DNA of 64,000 nucleotides from Pseudoalteromonas aliena SW19 (GCF_014905615.1 NZ_AQGU01000029.1:372001-436000); one strand, 5' to 3'. Shown: positions 36,308 to 46,336, counted from the first letter of the stretch. Notes: generated by a model not told the origin, from the sequence alone. Numbers and translations: made by a program.

Positions 36308-39300
36308 CTAAGGACAAACACCTGCTTTCGGTGTAGGCGGAACCCCTGTAATACTATTAGGTACGCCATTTGTCACACCAAGAAGATCATCAGGAACAGT
36401 TTCTAGATTACAGTTATCACCTTTACAAGCTGCTGAAAAAGTAAAGTGTCTATCCTTCAATATCACCACATTGTAGCCATGAGCCAAAGGATCGAGCCGC
36501 CCCAAATTTCCTAGTTCCTTAATACCGCTTGCTTCGTTAGACGTTGAAGCTTTGCTAATAAACCAATCGTGGTTTACTTCTTCCGCGGTAGCGCAGCGAC
36601 GGGTTACATAGCGTGAACCATCTTGGAGGTTTTCAATATCATTAATACAATATTGTAAATCGGAATTGACCGTCCCCGACTTATGGCTACTCAAAGAAAC
36701 ATCACAAACTGTTAAAACATGTGAGCGCTCACAAATAAATTTAGGGCCGCGACAAATCTGACAACTTACTGGTTTAATTGGATTTAACGAAGGTGTGCTG
36801 CTATATGTTACATCGCCAGTAGCGGTATCACCATTGGCGTCTGTAACGGTGAGCGATATTTTCCCTGAAATAGCATTACAAGTGCTAGGTACCGCAGGAA
36901 AAGCGACGGTTGGATTGTCTGTAGTACCACCGGTAATTACTAAGCCATTGGCATCGGCACCTAGCCCCCAATTATAATGGTAAGGTGGTAAACCTCCCGA
37001 GATGGTTGGGACATGCAGTGAATGATTGCCTGCAATACCTGCCACTGTTAGCCCTGTATTCGCACTAAGATCAACAGTTTTAGGCATCGGCGGAGTAGCA
37101 GGTTTAATGTCAATAACAAATGACTTGCTGCCTGATTGGTAATGGTTAGCAGAATCACCTGCTGTCATCGTCGCTGTGTAAGTACCTTTTGAAGCGCCAA
37201 TTGGGTTGATTTCCAAAGTTGCCGTATTCAATCCAGAAAACACCATGTCCAATGTTGCGGGGGGAGTCGGATTAGGGGTAATCGTCCATGTTGTTGTGGC
37301 TGGCGTGACGTCACTACCACTTACGCTATCTGCAAAGGTTGTGTCAATAAAGGTCGGCGGCTCCGAATCATCTGCGATTAGGTTAATACGGTGGGCGCTG
37401 TTCGTATTTACTACGATGGTTGGTTCGAAAACAGTCACATTAACTGTGTCAGTTCCCGGTATTCCACCACCTGTTACATCAACTTCAAAGGTCAGCGTTG
37501 TGTCCGCAGTTACATCAGGCGCGACGAAACTTGCGCCATTGGTATTGCCATTAATCAGCGTTACCGTAGGAGTGCCTACTGTTTGTGACCATGTGTAGTT
37601 AGCCGCATTGCTTGATACAGCGTGTAGCTGAACCGTTGCGCCCGATCTAACACGAATATCGCTACCTGCACTTACCGTTAAGGGGTTAGCAGTAATAGTA
37701 ACAGTAACAGGTACATGTACTACATTGCCTGCGCCTGTTGCGGTAAAGTCAAAGGTCAGGGTTGTATCTGCGTTAACGGCAGGTGCAACAAAACTCGCAT
37801 TTAAATATTTTACATCGCCTATTGCAGAAGCGTTAGTAATAGTACCTACAGATAGTCCCGCCGAACTCTGAGTCCATGCTAAATTTTCGACAGTACCCGC
37901 GCCTGTAACACTACCAGCTAGATTAACCGTTGCTCCCGCATGAACTGAAACATTGTTTGAATGCGCATCAATATCAGGAACGCCCTGAACAACAACATTT
38001 ACAGACGCACTTTTAACTTGTCCATTGCTGGTGCCTGTCACGGTAAAACTAAACGTTTCTTTCACGCCTTCCGCTTGTGAAGGTGCAATAAAGGTTGGAT
38101 TAGCCAGTGTTGCATCAGACAATGAAACGTTTTGACCTGCGGTTTGCTTCCATTGCCATATTGCTCCTGCACCATTTACTCCCTGAGCGCGTAATTGAAC
38201 GGTACTGCCTTCTGTTACCGAGAAGTCAACGCCTGCATTAACACTAAACGGCGGTTGTTCTACGGTCATTATAATACTACCTGAAGCGGTATTATTAAGA
38301 CTATCGGTTACCGTAACGCCAAATTGTAAATCAACACTGTGGGTAACATTAGGTGCTGTAAAACTCGGGTTATTGGTGCTAGTAGTGCTAAGGCTAGGAG
38401 GGGTAGAGTCTGTCCATGCATAACTAAAAGGACCTTTACCGCTAGAAACATTGGCATGTAAATGGCCGGTGTCTCCAGAAGGGATATTTGCCCCCGCCCC
38501 TAAGTCGACTCGCATTTTTAAATCACTAATGTTAATAGTAACTGTCGCTTTAGCGGTTGCAGAGTTAGCACTGTCAGTTGCAATAACTTCTAAAATCAAG
38601 ATTCTATCTTGGTCAACTGCTGGAATATCAAGACTGGTATTAGCTAGCGCAGGGTTGGCAATATCTCCTGTTACCACACCGGTACCGCCATCACTTACAA
38701 CGCTCCAAGCATAAGTCGCCGTGCCATTTACATCTGTTGTTGATGCAAGTAAATCAACTGTATTTCCTTCAGATACCGAACGTATAGGCGCTCCTGCAGT
38801 GAGTTTGATAGCTGTTTGCACTTGATAGCTTACCGTGTCCGTAATAAGGGTATTGTCATTATCTGTTACGGTGACCTCAAGTACTATCGTACCACTGGTT
38901 GTGGGCGCCGTAAAACTTGGCGTTGCCGTATTTGCATCGGTAATTATAATGGTTGTGCCACTGGTTTGAGCCCATGCATAAGTCGGCGTGCCATTAGAGT
39001 TTGTTACAGTCGCTCTTGGGGTTACCACTGCGTTAGCAACAACTGTTTCATCATTAGACGCGACAACAGTCAATGGTAATTTCGGTGGTATGTTTAATGG
39101 GTCAATATCAAAAGTTACTTGCGCTGTTTTGACTTCAGTGCCATCACCCACTTCAACTTCTAATACTAAATTTTGATGACCACCGGTGATGGTTGGCACT
39201 GTAAAGTAAGGATTGCCTGTCGTATCACCAATGATACCCCCAACAATATTTGGCCCACTTATTTGTGTCCACTTGTAAGTGATGGTGCCTGCTGCATTCA

Positions 39301-41536
39301 TGACCGAAACAGTAGGGTTCGCTAGACGACCACCAATCACACTTTCATGCCCCGCCATGCTTAATGTTAATGTGGGTTTACTAGGTGAATTATATGGAAC
39401 AACTTGATATTGAGACTGAACCGTTTTACTAATGCTTTTACCATTAACGCTATAAGAAATAACAGCTTGCAACTCAACAGGTGTTGTACTGGTAACACTA
39501 GGTGCACTCACAACAGGCTGTGAAGTATTGGCACCTGCAATGACTAAATCTGCAGGTGCGGGGTTAGGTTTCACTACTGCCCATACATACGTAAAAGTAC
39601 CACCAGATGCAGCATTTTCGTGTACATCAACACTGGGTTTAAAGGTCTTGCCTGACTCAATTTGATTGTTCTGATGTGTACTTTGATTAGGACCTGTGGC
39701 TAGGTTACTGCCGCTTTGGTTCTGATGCGAATTTACCGTAAATAAAGGTTTAGCTGTGTATCTTACACTTCGCGTGATTTGATTAACGCCGTCGCTCACT
39801 GCCAAATTCACGACAATGTTAGTGTCTTTGCTGACTGTTGGCACAACAAATCTTGGTGCTGCGGTAGTTTCATCAATCAAGGTAACTACAGAGCTCGTCC
39901 AACGAATGGAATAATTGCCTGTGCCTCCACTAATGTGTGATTGCGGCAGAACAGTGTCGCCTTCAGCAACGTCCGCGCTTGCAGGGTGTAATATAGAAAC
40001 AGCTAACTTAGGGGCTGCTTTTACAGTGACTACATGCGTAGATGTAACTTGTTGGCCATTCGCATCGGTAACGCTTACTACCCACGTAAAGTCTGTATCG
40101 GTTGTGACTGTTGGCGGTGTTACATCAGGGTTTTCAGCTGTAAGGCTTGTAATCGGCGCTGTAGGACCACTTGTTTGAGACCACGCATAAGTAAATGGCG
40201 CTGTGCCGCCTTGCACTCTGCCTTTTAAGGAGATAACGCCATGGCCATTATAAACCTCGTGCTGCGCACCTTGCTGTGGGCTAAACGGCTTGCCTAATAC
40301 GTTAACTACTTGCGTTTGAGAAATACTTTTTCCACTGCCAGATTCTGTAGCTGTTACATTAAAAGTCAACTTCCCTGCGACAGAAGGCGCGACAAAAGTT
40401 GCGGTAGGTTTAGAGGTGTCGGTATGAATTATAACAACCGGGGTACCCGTGACTTGTACTTGTGTCCAAGCATAAGTAAATGAGCCGCCACCGCCTGTTT
40501 GGCTAACTTGTGCGGTTAAGTGAACTGTATCACCGGAAGTAGCTTGTTTTACTGCATGAGCCGTTTGTTGCCCTGTATTCGGTTGATTAGTAAAGGCAAT
40601 ATCTGGGGGGGTTATCGTGACAAACCACAATGTATCAAAAAGTTCACCCGCATCGTTAGTGGTTTGAGCACTAAAGGCAAACTCTGTATCTTGGTTAACA
40701 TCTGGTGCGGTAAAAGAAAGTTCGCCATTATTTATAATCGGTCCCACATCAAGGCCTTCGTCTTGTGCCCAAGCAATAGTAGCATTCGACTTTACTACGC
40801 TGGTTTCTGTATACAGCGCATTTAAAATGACTTCATGAGACGACTTAACCTTAGTGGGTCCACTAATAGTCAACGCTCCTATTTCAACAGGTTGCACTGA
40901 GCTAAGCACAGCAACGGACACTTTTTCGCTCACTATCGCGCCTTTGTAGCTTGCTGTGACTAGCACAATCGGTTCGTCAATACCTGCGACTGCAACAAAG
41001 TGAGCGGTATTATCCTTACTAGCCAAACCGATTGACTGTGCAGATTTATCTTCCCACTCATAAGTAACTCCACTACTTACATCTGTTCCGTTAATACTGA
41101 CCATGGCACTCAAGTCGACTGTATCACCGACATCAACTATAGAAGGAGCCGTGACAGATAACTCTAAATTAGGGGGAGGATTAATCGTTATAGTAGTCGT
41201 TTTGCTTACAGAGGAATTTTCAAATAAGGCTGTAACCAATATTTTCGCTTCATCAATACCTGCTAAAGTAACAAAGCTAGCTGTATTATTATTATTACTC
41301 GTTAAACCTATGGGTTGTGCAGATTTATCTTCCCATATATAAGTTACACCACTACTTACATCTGTTCCGTTAATACTGACCATGGCACTCAAGTCGACTG
41401 TATCACCGACATCAACTATAGAAGGTGCATTAACCGTTAAATTTAAATTAGGAGAGGTGTCTGAAGGAACACTTGCTTTCTCGCAAGCGGTTAACCCCAA
41501 AAGTAACAATAAACTTACAAAACGAAATAAAATCAT
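36308..41536 (-). CDS. Giant surface lipoprotein with many PKD/Ig-like repeats
   Basis: From ATG 41536 the protein has 1742 residues (an ATG at 41548 adds four). The signal ends LGLTAC, so it should be lipidated. About sixteen Ig/PKD-like domains of ~85-95 residues follow, each with a core such as YAWSQTSGP, TPSFTAPTTSGTIVLEVTVT or similar. Domains 1 and 2 are nearly identical. The last ~160 residues are different and Cys-rich (CQICRGPKFIC, CKGDNC, final CP). It is probably an extracellular, cell-bound adhesin or scaffold. The outer-membrane barrel gene lies 19 bp upstream in the same operon. A terminator follows. Confidence 0.82.
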   Translation of the reverse strand: MILFRFVSLLLLLGLTACEKASVPSDTSPNLNLTVNAPSIVDVGDTVDLSAMVSINGTDVSSGVTYIWEDKSAQPIGLTSNNNNTASFVTLAGIDEAKILVTALFENSSVSKTTTITINPPPNLELSVTAPSIVDVGDTVDLSAMVSINGTDVSSGVTYEWEDKSAQSIGLASKDNTAHFVAVAGIDEPIVLVTASYKGAIVSEKVSVAVLSSVQPVEIGALTISGPTKVKSSHEVILNALYTETSVVKSNATIAWAQDEGLDVGPIINNGELSFTAPDVNQDTEFAFSAQTTNDAGELFDTLWFVTITPPDIAFTNQPNTGQQTAHAVKQATSGDTVHLTAQVSQTGGGGSFTYAWTQVQVTGTPVVIIHTDTSKPTATFVAPSVAGKLTFNVTATESGSGKSISQTQVVNVLGKPFSPQQGAQHEVYNGHGVISLKGRVQGGTAPFTYAWSQTSGPTAPITSLTAENPDVTPPTVTTDTDFTWVVSVTDANGQQVTSTHVVTVKAAPKLAVSILHPASADVAEGDTVLPQSHISGGTGNYSIRWTSSVVTLIDETTAAPRFVVPTVSKDTNIVVNLAVSDGVNQITRSVRYTAKPLFTVNSHQNQSGSNLATGPNQSTHQNNQIESGKTFKPSVDVHENAASGGTFTYVWAVVKPNPAPADLVIAGANTSQPVVSAPSVTSTTPVELQAVISYSVNGKSISKTVQSQYQVVPYNSPSKPTLTLSMAGHESVIGGRLANPTVSVMNAAGTITYKWTQISGPNIVGGIIGDTTGNPYFTVPTITGGHQNLVLEVEVGDGTEVKTAQVTFDIDPLNIPPKLPLTVVASNDETVVANAVVTPRATVTNSNGTPTYAWAQTSGTTIIITDANTATPSFTAPTTSGTIVLEVTVTDNDNTLITDTVSYQVQTAIKLTAGAPIRSVSEGNTVDLLASTTDVNGTATYAWSVVSDGGTGVVTGDIANPALANTSLDIPAVDQDRILILEVIATDSANSATAKATVTINISDLKMRVDLGAGANIPSGDTGHLHANVSSGKGPFSYAWTDSTPPSLSTTSTNNPSFTAPNVTHSVDLQFGVTVTDSLNNTASGSIIMTVEQPPFSVNAGVDFSVTEGSTVQLRAQGVNGAGAIWQWKQTAGQNVSLSDATLANPTFIAPSQAEGVKETFSFTVTGTSNGQVKSASVNVVVQGVPDIDAHSNNVSVHAGATVNLAGSVTGAGTVENLAWTQSSAGLSVGTITNASAIGDVKYLNASFVAPAVNADTTLTFDFTATGAGNVVHVPVTVTITANPLTVSAGSDIRVRSGATVQLHAVSSNAANYTWSQTVGTPTVTLINGNTNGASFVAPDVTADTTLTFEVDVTGGGIPGTDTVNVTVFEPTIVVNTNSAHRINLIADDSEPPTFIDTTFADSVSGSDVTPATTTWTITPNPTPPATLDMVFSGLNTATLEINPIGASKGTYTATMTAGDSANHYQSGSKSFVIDIKPATPPMPKTVDLSANTGLTVAGIAGNHSLHVPTISGGLPPYHYNWGLGADANGLVITGGTTDNPTVAFPAVPSTCNAISGKISLTVTDANGDTATGDVTYSSTPSLNPIKPVSCQICRGPKFICERSHVLTVCDVSLSSHKSGTVNSDLQYCINDIENLQDGSRYVTRRCATAEEVNHDWFISKASTSNEASGIKELGNLGRLDPLAHGYNVVILKDRHFTFSAACKGDNCNLETVPDDLLGVTNGVPNSITGVPPTPKAGVCP
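41102..41400 (-). repeat. 279-bp internal duplication in the PKD lipoprotein gene
   Basis: CATGGCACTCAAGTCGACTG occurs at 41102 and 41381, exactly 279 bp (93 codons) apart, within nearly identical flanks of over 80 bp. This indicates a recent in-frame domain duplication. Confidence 0.85.
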
Positions 41537-41555
41537 AGAAAAGTCCAAAAATTAA

Positions 41556-42206
41556 TTAAAAGTGTAAGCCAAATAAAAGGCTTAAGTTTGGTAAGTGAAT
41601 CGTGTCATCGCCATCTTCAATGGCGAAGTAAGATAATTTAACGCCAATGTAGGGTTGAATGGCTGAATGCGGCATAAAGTAAATTTGATTGCCTACCTGA
41701 AAACCCGTTGCGCCATCACGCCAATCTTGGCCTTTAATTTCACCCTCAGCCCAAATATATGAAACACCAGCATAAACTGAAGATTCCATGGTAGAAGATT
41801 GATGCCATTGGTAATGATAATTTAGCTGTATTGATTCAAAGTTAAGCTTGGTGGTTTCTTGGCAAGATTGGTTACCACAATACGCAAGCACATCAGCACT
41901 ATATTCACCCGTTTTGCTCCAGCCTAATGCAAGGAACGCATTTTGTGGTAATACTTGATGATGTAATTGAATTGAAAAATCCAACCCCAGTTGAGTGTCA
42001 GAGTCAGTATCAAATACTTCACTGGTATTTAACTGGTAGTAGTCTTCTGCATTCAAGTAATTGGCGTGCAGGCCTACTTCAAATTGAAATAAGGGTTTAT
42101 TTGTGACTATATTTGTTTCAGATGCAAAACTGTTAGTTGAAATAAACAAAGCGGGTATAAATAGGCTAGGCTTTATTATTTTTACATTGCTAAATAATTG
42201 AAGCAT
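41556..42206 (-). CDS. Outer-membrane beta-barrel protein
   Basis: ATG 42206, with AAAGGA 6 bp upstream, gives 216 residues; an ATG at 42224 is less likely. A signal peptide ends near SFA-SE. The mature part has alternating strands with aromatic girdles (YHYQWHQSS, SSVYAGVSYIWAEGEI, SAIQPYIGVKLSYFAIEDG) and ends LLFGLHF, typical of an OmpA/OmpW-size barrel. It is encoded just upstream of the giant lipoprotein and may help expose it, though that is inference. Confidence 0.72.
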   Translation of the reverse strand: MLQLFSNVKIIKPSLFIPALFISTNSFASETNIVTNKPLFQFEVGLHANYLNAEDYYQLNTSEVFDTDSDTQLGLDFSIQLHHQVLPQNAFLALGWSKTGEYSADVLAYCGNQSCQETTKLNFESIQLNYHYQWHQSSTMESSVYAGVSYIWAEGEIKGQDWRDGATGFQVGNQIYFMPHSAIQPYIGVKLSYFAIEDGDDTIHLPNLSLLFGLHF

Positions 42207-42224
42207 TTTTAATCCTTTAAGCAT

Positions 42225-42462
42225 AATAAATTATTGATATATCAATTCTCTATTTAAGAAATATAGTTATGACTCGCTTTTATTTCAAACTTTTTAAGCC
42301 ACAAGCTCTAATTTTTTTAATAGCCTAATTAAATTGATCTAATCTAATGGCATTGGGCACTTTGATAATGGATAATATCCTAGTTACTCTAGGTGTTTAT
42401 GAATCAAAAACGACAAGACCCTCAGGGTCAAATCCTGAAGGAACCCCACAATTGCTAATGAG
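42225..42462. other. Promoter region of the barrel/lipoprotein operon
   Basis: AT-rich, no gene. The string CTCAGGGTCA at 42420 recurs at 42703 and may be part of the IS4 remnant ends. Confidence 0.35.
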
Positions 42463-42717
42463 CTACAAGCACTCACTGCAATCCTTATTTAATTGCTTGA
42501 GTGCTTCTAAAAAAGTTTTCAGTTTGATTTTATAACCAAATTTTTCGAAGTATTGCGTCCCCAAACTAAAGCTAGACAGCACGTTTCTATTCTTTATCGT
42601 ATTCGCCTGAAAGCTTCTATGCACATTCAATATTTTTGCTGTTAAACCTGCTAGCCAAAGGATAAAATTAGCAATTAATGCAATCAATAATGAAGGGTTC
42701 CTCAGGGTCACCCATTA
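42463..42717 (-). pseudogene. IS4-family transposase, C-terminal remnant
   Basis: The ~83-residue frame reads TLRNPSLLIALIANFILWLA and HRSFQANTIKNRNVLSSFSLG, matching the C-terminal end of IS4-family transposases (FQANT...VLS..LG). The frame is closed by a stop just upstream, and the DDE catalytic part is missing. Confidence 0.65.
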
Positions 42718-42997
42718 GAAAGTTCCGATCAAGCAGGCAGCTGTGTTTTCTTGATCTTTTTATTCAAAAACCAAGTGTTCTTATTATTTAAACTCAATTT
42801 AAATATGACTACGCATCCAGTAATGACGTCGATTGGTGTGAATATGCACCTTGGTTTGAATAAAGAACGCCATATGAATTTAGGCAGTTTAATTAAGCAT
42901 TATTGATGATTAATTAAGGTCCTTGGCTTTCGCCTCAGTCATCGTTTAGTACCAATGTCAGTCCAGTTTCTGGCTGTGTTTACACACTGCGCGGCGC
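42718..42997. other. Gene-free stretch
   Basis: About 280 bp between the IS4 remnant and the repeat array. No gene or structure recognised. Confidence 0.4.
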
Positions 42998-43109
42998 AAA
43001 TAAACTAGACACCAAATAAACTCCAAATAAACTACAAATAAACTAGACAAATAAACTAGACACCCACCCTAATTTTTACAAATAAACTAGACACCCACCC
43101 TAATTTTTG
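42998..43109 (+). repeat. Repeat array upstream of the REP-associated transposase
   Basis: Six head-to-tail copies based on AAATAAACTAGACACC. The last two are full 31-bp units (AAATAAACTAGACACCCACC + CTAATTTTTRC); the first four are shortened to 11-17 bp. The GACACCCACCCTAATT part is the same motif seen at 29194, 30238 and 31338. Confidence 0.75.
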
Positions 43110-43165
43110 CAGTTTGGCGAACTAAGTACTAGGCTTTGTTTAGTGCAAAAACAGCAGGGTGTCTT

Positions 43166-44140
43166 ATGGCAATCGCAAGAAAGCGTCAAGTAAGTTTGGT
43201 TGATACAAAGTACTACCACTGTATATCACGTTGTGTTCGGCGTGCTTTTTTGTGCGGTGAAGACCATTTTACTGGTCAATCTTACGAGCACCGCAGAGGG
43301 TGGGTTGAAGACAAACTGCTAGAGTTAGCCAAGATATTTTGTATTGACGTCTGTGCTTATGCTGTTATGAGCAATCATACGCACTTAGTCCTGTATGTTG
43401 ATGATAAAAAGGCGAATAGACTGAATGATAAAGCGATTGTTATTCGCTGGCACAAGCTGTGTAAAGGTACTGTCCTTACGCAAAAGTACATACAAGATGA
43501 GAAGTTAAGTAAAGCTGAATTCATCTTTTTTAATCAAACAGTAAAGGAGTATCGAGAACGCCTATCAAGTATTAGCTGGTTTATGCGAGTGTTAAATGAA
43601 GACATTGCGCGCAGGGCAAATAAAGAAGATAACTGCACTGGGAGGTTTTGGGAGGGACGATTTAGTTCACAAGCATTATTGGATGAAGCTGCACTTGCGG
43701 CCTGCATGGCGTATGTAGATTTAAACCCCATCAGAGCCAAAATGGCAAAGACACCAGAAGAATCAGACCATACCAGTGCTCAAGTACGGCTAATATGCGC
43801 AAAAGAAGGCAAGCAGCCAAAACAATTACTCCGCTTTGCAGGCATGCCACGTCAAATAATGCCAAAAGGGCTACCGTTTGAGCTTAAATCGTACCTTGAA
43901 CTTGTTGAACTAACAGGGCGAATAATACGAGAGGATAAACGCGGGTATATTGATAATATAAACCTTCCTTTGCTTGAAAGGCTTACTATATCCCCAGAAA
44001 ACTGGTTGAAACTCACCACACAATTTACACGCGTATTTCATGGCGCAGTAGGCAGGCCTATCTCACAAGCAAGTTATTGCGAAAATTTAAATCGAAAACG
44101 GCGAGCTAATATAAGTAATTGTGAAAAGCTATTGGCATAA
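43166..44140 (+). CDS. REP-associated tyrosine transposase (IS200-like, RAYT)
   Basis: From ATG 43166 the protein has 324 residues. It shows the Y1 transposase features: KYYHCISRCVRRAFL, the HUH motif SNHTHLVLYVDD, WFMRVLNEDIARRANKED and GRFWEGRFSSQALLD, and the catalytic Tyr in CMAYVDLNPIRAKM. This is the RAYT branch, which uses single-strand nicking and is linked to REP palindromes. The array just upstream and the dispersed GACACCC hairpins are its probable substrates. The frame is intact. Confidence 0.88.
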   Translation: MAIARKRQVSLVDTKYYHCISRCVRRAFLCGEDHFTGQSYEHRRGWVEDKLLELAKIFCIDVCAYAVMSNHTHLVLYVDDKKANRLNDKAIVIRWHKLCKGTVLTQKYIQDEKLSKAEFIFFNQTVKEYRERLSSISWFMRVLNEDIARRANKEDNCTGRFWEGRFSSQALLDEAALAACMAYVDLNPIRAKMAKTPEESDHTSAQVRLICAKEGKQPKQLLRFAGMPRQIMPKGLPFELKSYLELVELTGRIIREDKRGYIDNINLPLLERLTISPENWLKLTTQFTRVFHGAVGRPISQASYCENLNRKRRANISNCEKLLA

Positions 44141-44315
44141 ACCTTAAATTACTCAGTAGAAAAGTTAAAACTGCATCATGCAGTCATTTTCGTGCGCGTA
44201 ATTTAGGTTTGAGAGTGATAATGGCTTATTTAAAGGGTGAGATGAAAGTAACCCAATAGTAAAAGATAAATTTTTAGCTGAAAAAGTAAATTTAATAGCA
44301 CAATTTTATTTGTTT

Positions 44316-44344
44316 AATTAGAGTGGCTGTCAAGTTTAGGGCTT
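44316..44344 (+). repeat. 29-bp direct repeat, left copy
   Basis: AATTAGAGTGGCTGTCAAGT followed by TTAGGGCTT. It differs by one base from 44854-44882. The pair flanks the gene at 44382. Confidence 0.8.
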
Positions 44345-44381
44345 ATAACATTTTGAACTTTATTTAATTAAGGAAATTAAT

Positions 44382-44798
44382 ATGAATTCATTGAAGCAAG
44401 CAACAGACTTGGAACAAGGCAAACCTTTAAAACTAGGTCACCATAGTGTGCCAAAAGGAGACACTCAAGATAAAGCTAGTGAAAACGCAATTGCTGTGAT
44501 GGATGATAGCTCGGCATATGTAGTAAAGTTTGTTTTTGTTGAGCATAAAGATAGACAGCATATAAAACCTTTTATTTTTTACAGTAATACTCCTTTTACA
44601 GGTTCCAAGTCTGAACCTGGTTTGGGTACGAAATGGGTGGCTTTGCCGGGTGTGAGCCATGAAGATTCGAAGGACGTAGCAACTGAGATTTTAAGGCAAC
44701 TTAAAGATCTTACTCCTTGGCAAGTCAATTACTGCTCAATTGTTTCTTCTCACAAAAAAGATAAATGCTTCATGAGCATTATCTACCCAAATGATTAA
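44382..44798 (+). CDS. Hypothetical protein, soluble
   Basis: The 138-residue protein starts at ATG 44382 with AAGGAAAT upstream. It begins with a polar, probably flexible stretch (residues 1-35) and continues with mixed strands and helices (AYVVKFVFVEHKDRQHIKPF, LRQLKDLTPWQVNYCSIVSS). No family recognised. It is flanked by 29-bp direct repeats and followed by a hairpin, between transposase genes, so it may be passenger cargo. Confidence 0.6.
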   Translation: MNSLKQATDLEQGKPLKLGHHSVPKGDTQDKASENAIAVMDDSSAYVVKFVFVEHKDRQHIKPFIFYSNTPFTGSKSEPGLGTKWVALPGVSHEDSKDVATEILRQLKDLTPWQVNYCSIVSSHKKDKCFMSIIYPND

Positions 44799-44828
44799 AT
44801 GCTTACTTATTGACAACATAGATAGGCG

Positions 44829-44851
44829 GCTATCAGTGGCTCACTGATAGC
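44829..44851 (+). terminator. Hairpin after the 44382 gene
   Basis: Perfect stem GCTATCAGTG (44829-44838) / CACTGATAGC (44842-44851), loop GCT. Little T-rich sequence follows. Probable terminator. Confidence 0.5.
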
Positions 44852-44853
44852 TA

Positions 44854-44882
44854 AATTAGAGTGGGTGTCAAGTTTAGGGCTT
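44854..44882 (+). repeat. 29-bp direct repeat, right copy
   Basis: AATTAGAGTGGGTGTCAAGT followed by TTAGGGCTT. It is also the point where the IS630 transposase is cut off. Confidence 0.8.
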
Positions 44883-45590
44883 TCTCATAGCGCTTTACGT
44901 GTGCCGCTGTTAAGTTATTTAAGTCAATCGCACCAATAAGATTTAATCGTGTTCGACTCCCAGTGGTTGCTAGCGGTTTATCCTGTCCTTTTCTTATCCA
45001 ACCACAACTTACTTTTGTTGCTTGAGTTGGGTGCATCGCATCAATGAAATAGAGTGTTTCATCAGCTGTTTGCGCTTTTAACTCTTCATACTCTTTAATA
45101 AAAATAGCTTGTTTTTCTTCATCAAATTTATGGGGTACGCCCTTAGGATACTTGTAGCTAAAATTGTGCTGATGGAGCCATTTATTCAACCCTGAAATAG
45201 AAAAGCGGATCGCATGAGTTTTCAATATGTACTCGATGTTTCGTAAGAATAACGATAAGTATTTTGCGTAATATGTTCAATGACATCCGCAGTTTGCTCG
45301 TGACTTAAATAAGGGTGTGAGCCCCCATTTTCAGGTGCTAGCTTGTTTTTACTTATATAATCATTGATGTGTCTGGTAATCGTGGTTTCATGAAGTCGCA
45401 ATGCTTGAGCAATCATCGCTGCTGACCAACCTTCAGAGCGCAGTAATACCGCTTTGATGCGATCTCGAATACGGCCATCACGACTTGTGTCATGAAAGGC
45501 TTCAAGGTCTGCTTTTTGTTCGGCGGTCAGTTCAATTTTGTTAATGCTGGTATCATGATCCTCATTACTGTAAAAATCAAGCACCTTCAT
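44883..45590 (-). pseudogene. IS630-family transposase, frameshifted and truncated
   Basis: The first part (45590-45222) has the IS630 helix-turn-helix: RIRDRIKAVLLRSEGWSAAM, IAQALRLHETTITRHINDYI. It runs out of frame at ETSSTY; the second part (45225 onward) continues with FSISGLNKWLHQHNFSYKYP, the catalytic-domain start YFIDAMHPTQATKVSCGWIR and LNLIGAIDLNNL. It is cut off after VKRYEK at the 29-bp repeat, so the remaining DDE residues are lost. Confidence 0.85.
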
Positions 45591-45628
45591 TGATCACGGG
45601 TATAGCAGTATGATACCGGGAGGTCTAC

Positions 45629-46336
45629 ATGGATAACTTCACGGCCTCGCTATCTTTAATGCTGAAACAATTAAAGCTTAGCACTATGCTTCAACAGTGG
45701 AATACCCTGGACAAAAAAGCGATAGAAGAACAATGGAGCCCACAGCAATACTTGTCTGAGCTGTGTCATATTGAACTTGCGACACGCGATGACAAACGCC
45801 TTCAGCGGCTTTTAAACGATGCAAAATTGCTAGTGGGTAAACACCTTAGCAGCTTCGACTTTCCCCTTGTTGATGGGGTGAGTAAGCCCCTTGTTGCTGA
45901 TTTAATAAATCAGCCGGATTGGTTGAAGCACGGTGGCAATATATTGTTATTTGGCGCCAGTGGTCTTGGTAAAACGCATATCGCCAGTAGCATCGGTTAT
46001 GGCCTTATCGAGCAGGGCTATAAAATTAAGTTCGTTGCCGCGTCAGCGATTGTTCAACAACTCCAGCAGGCAAAGCGACATTTACGCTTGCAAGATGAAG
46101 TTATAAAACTCGATAAATATAGCTTATTAATCGTTGATGACGTTGGTTACGTTCGAAAAACGGAACAGGAAACGAGAGTGTTGTTTGAATTGATAGCCCA
46201 TCGCTATGAGCGACACAGCATGATCATCACATCAAACAAATCATTTGAGCAATGGGATGAACTATTTGAAGGTTCAACAATGACTGTCGCGGCAATCGAT
46301 CGCTTGGTTCATCATGCAACGATTATTCATTGCTAA
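45629..46336 (+). pseudogene. istB: IS21-family IstB ATP-binding helper, orphan with premature stop
   Basis: The 235-residue frame has Walker A GASGLGKTHIASS, Walker B YSLLIVDDVGY and IITSNKSFEQWDELF, typical of IstB. A TAA at 46334 interrupts the normal end; in-frame codons after it still read GESYRRKTALNKSK. The transposase IstA is absent except for a few codons upstream. The IS21 end TGTCAACCGGCCAAGATAAT lies at about 46391. Confidence 0.85.

Noticed and set aside
36308..41536. Possible CRISPR or tandem-repeat array
   Set aside because: The repeats are in-frame PKD/Ig-like domains of a single long gene, with no regular short repeats and unique spacers.
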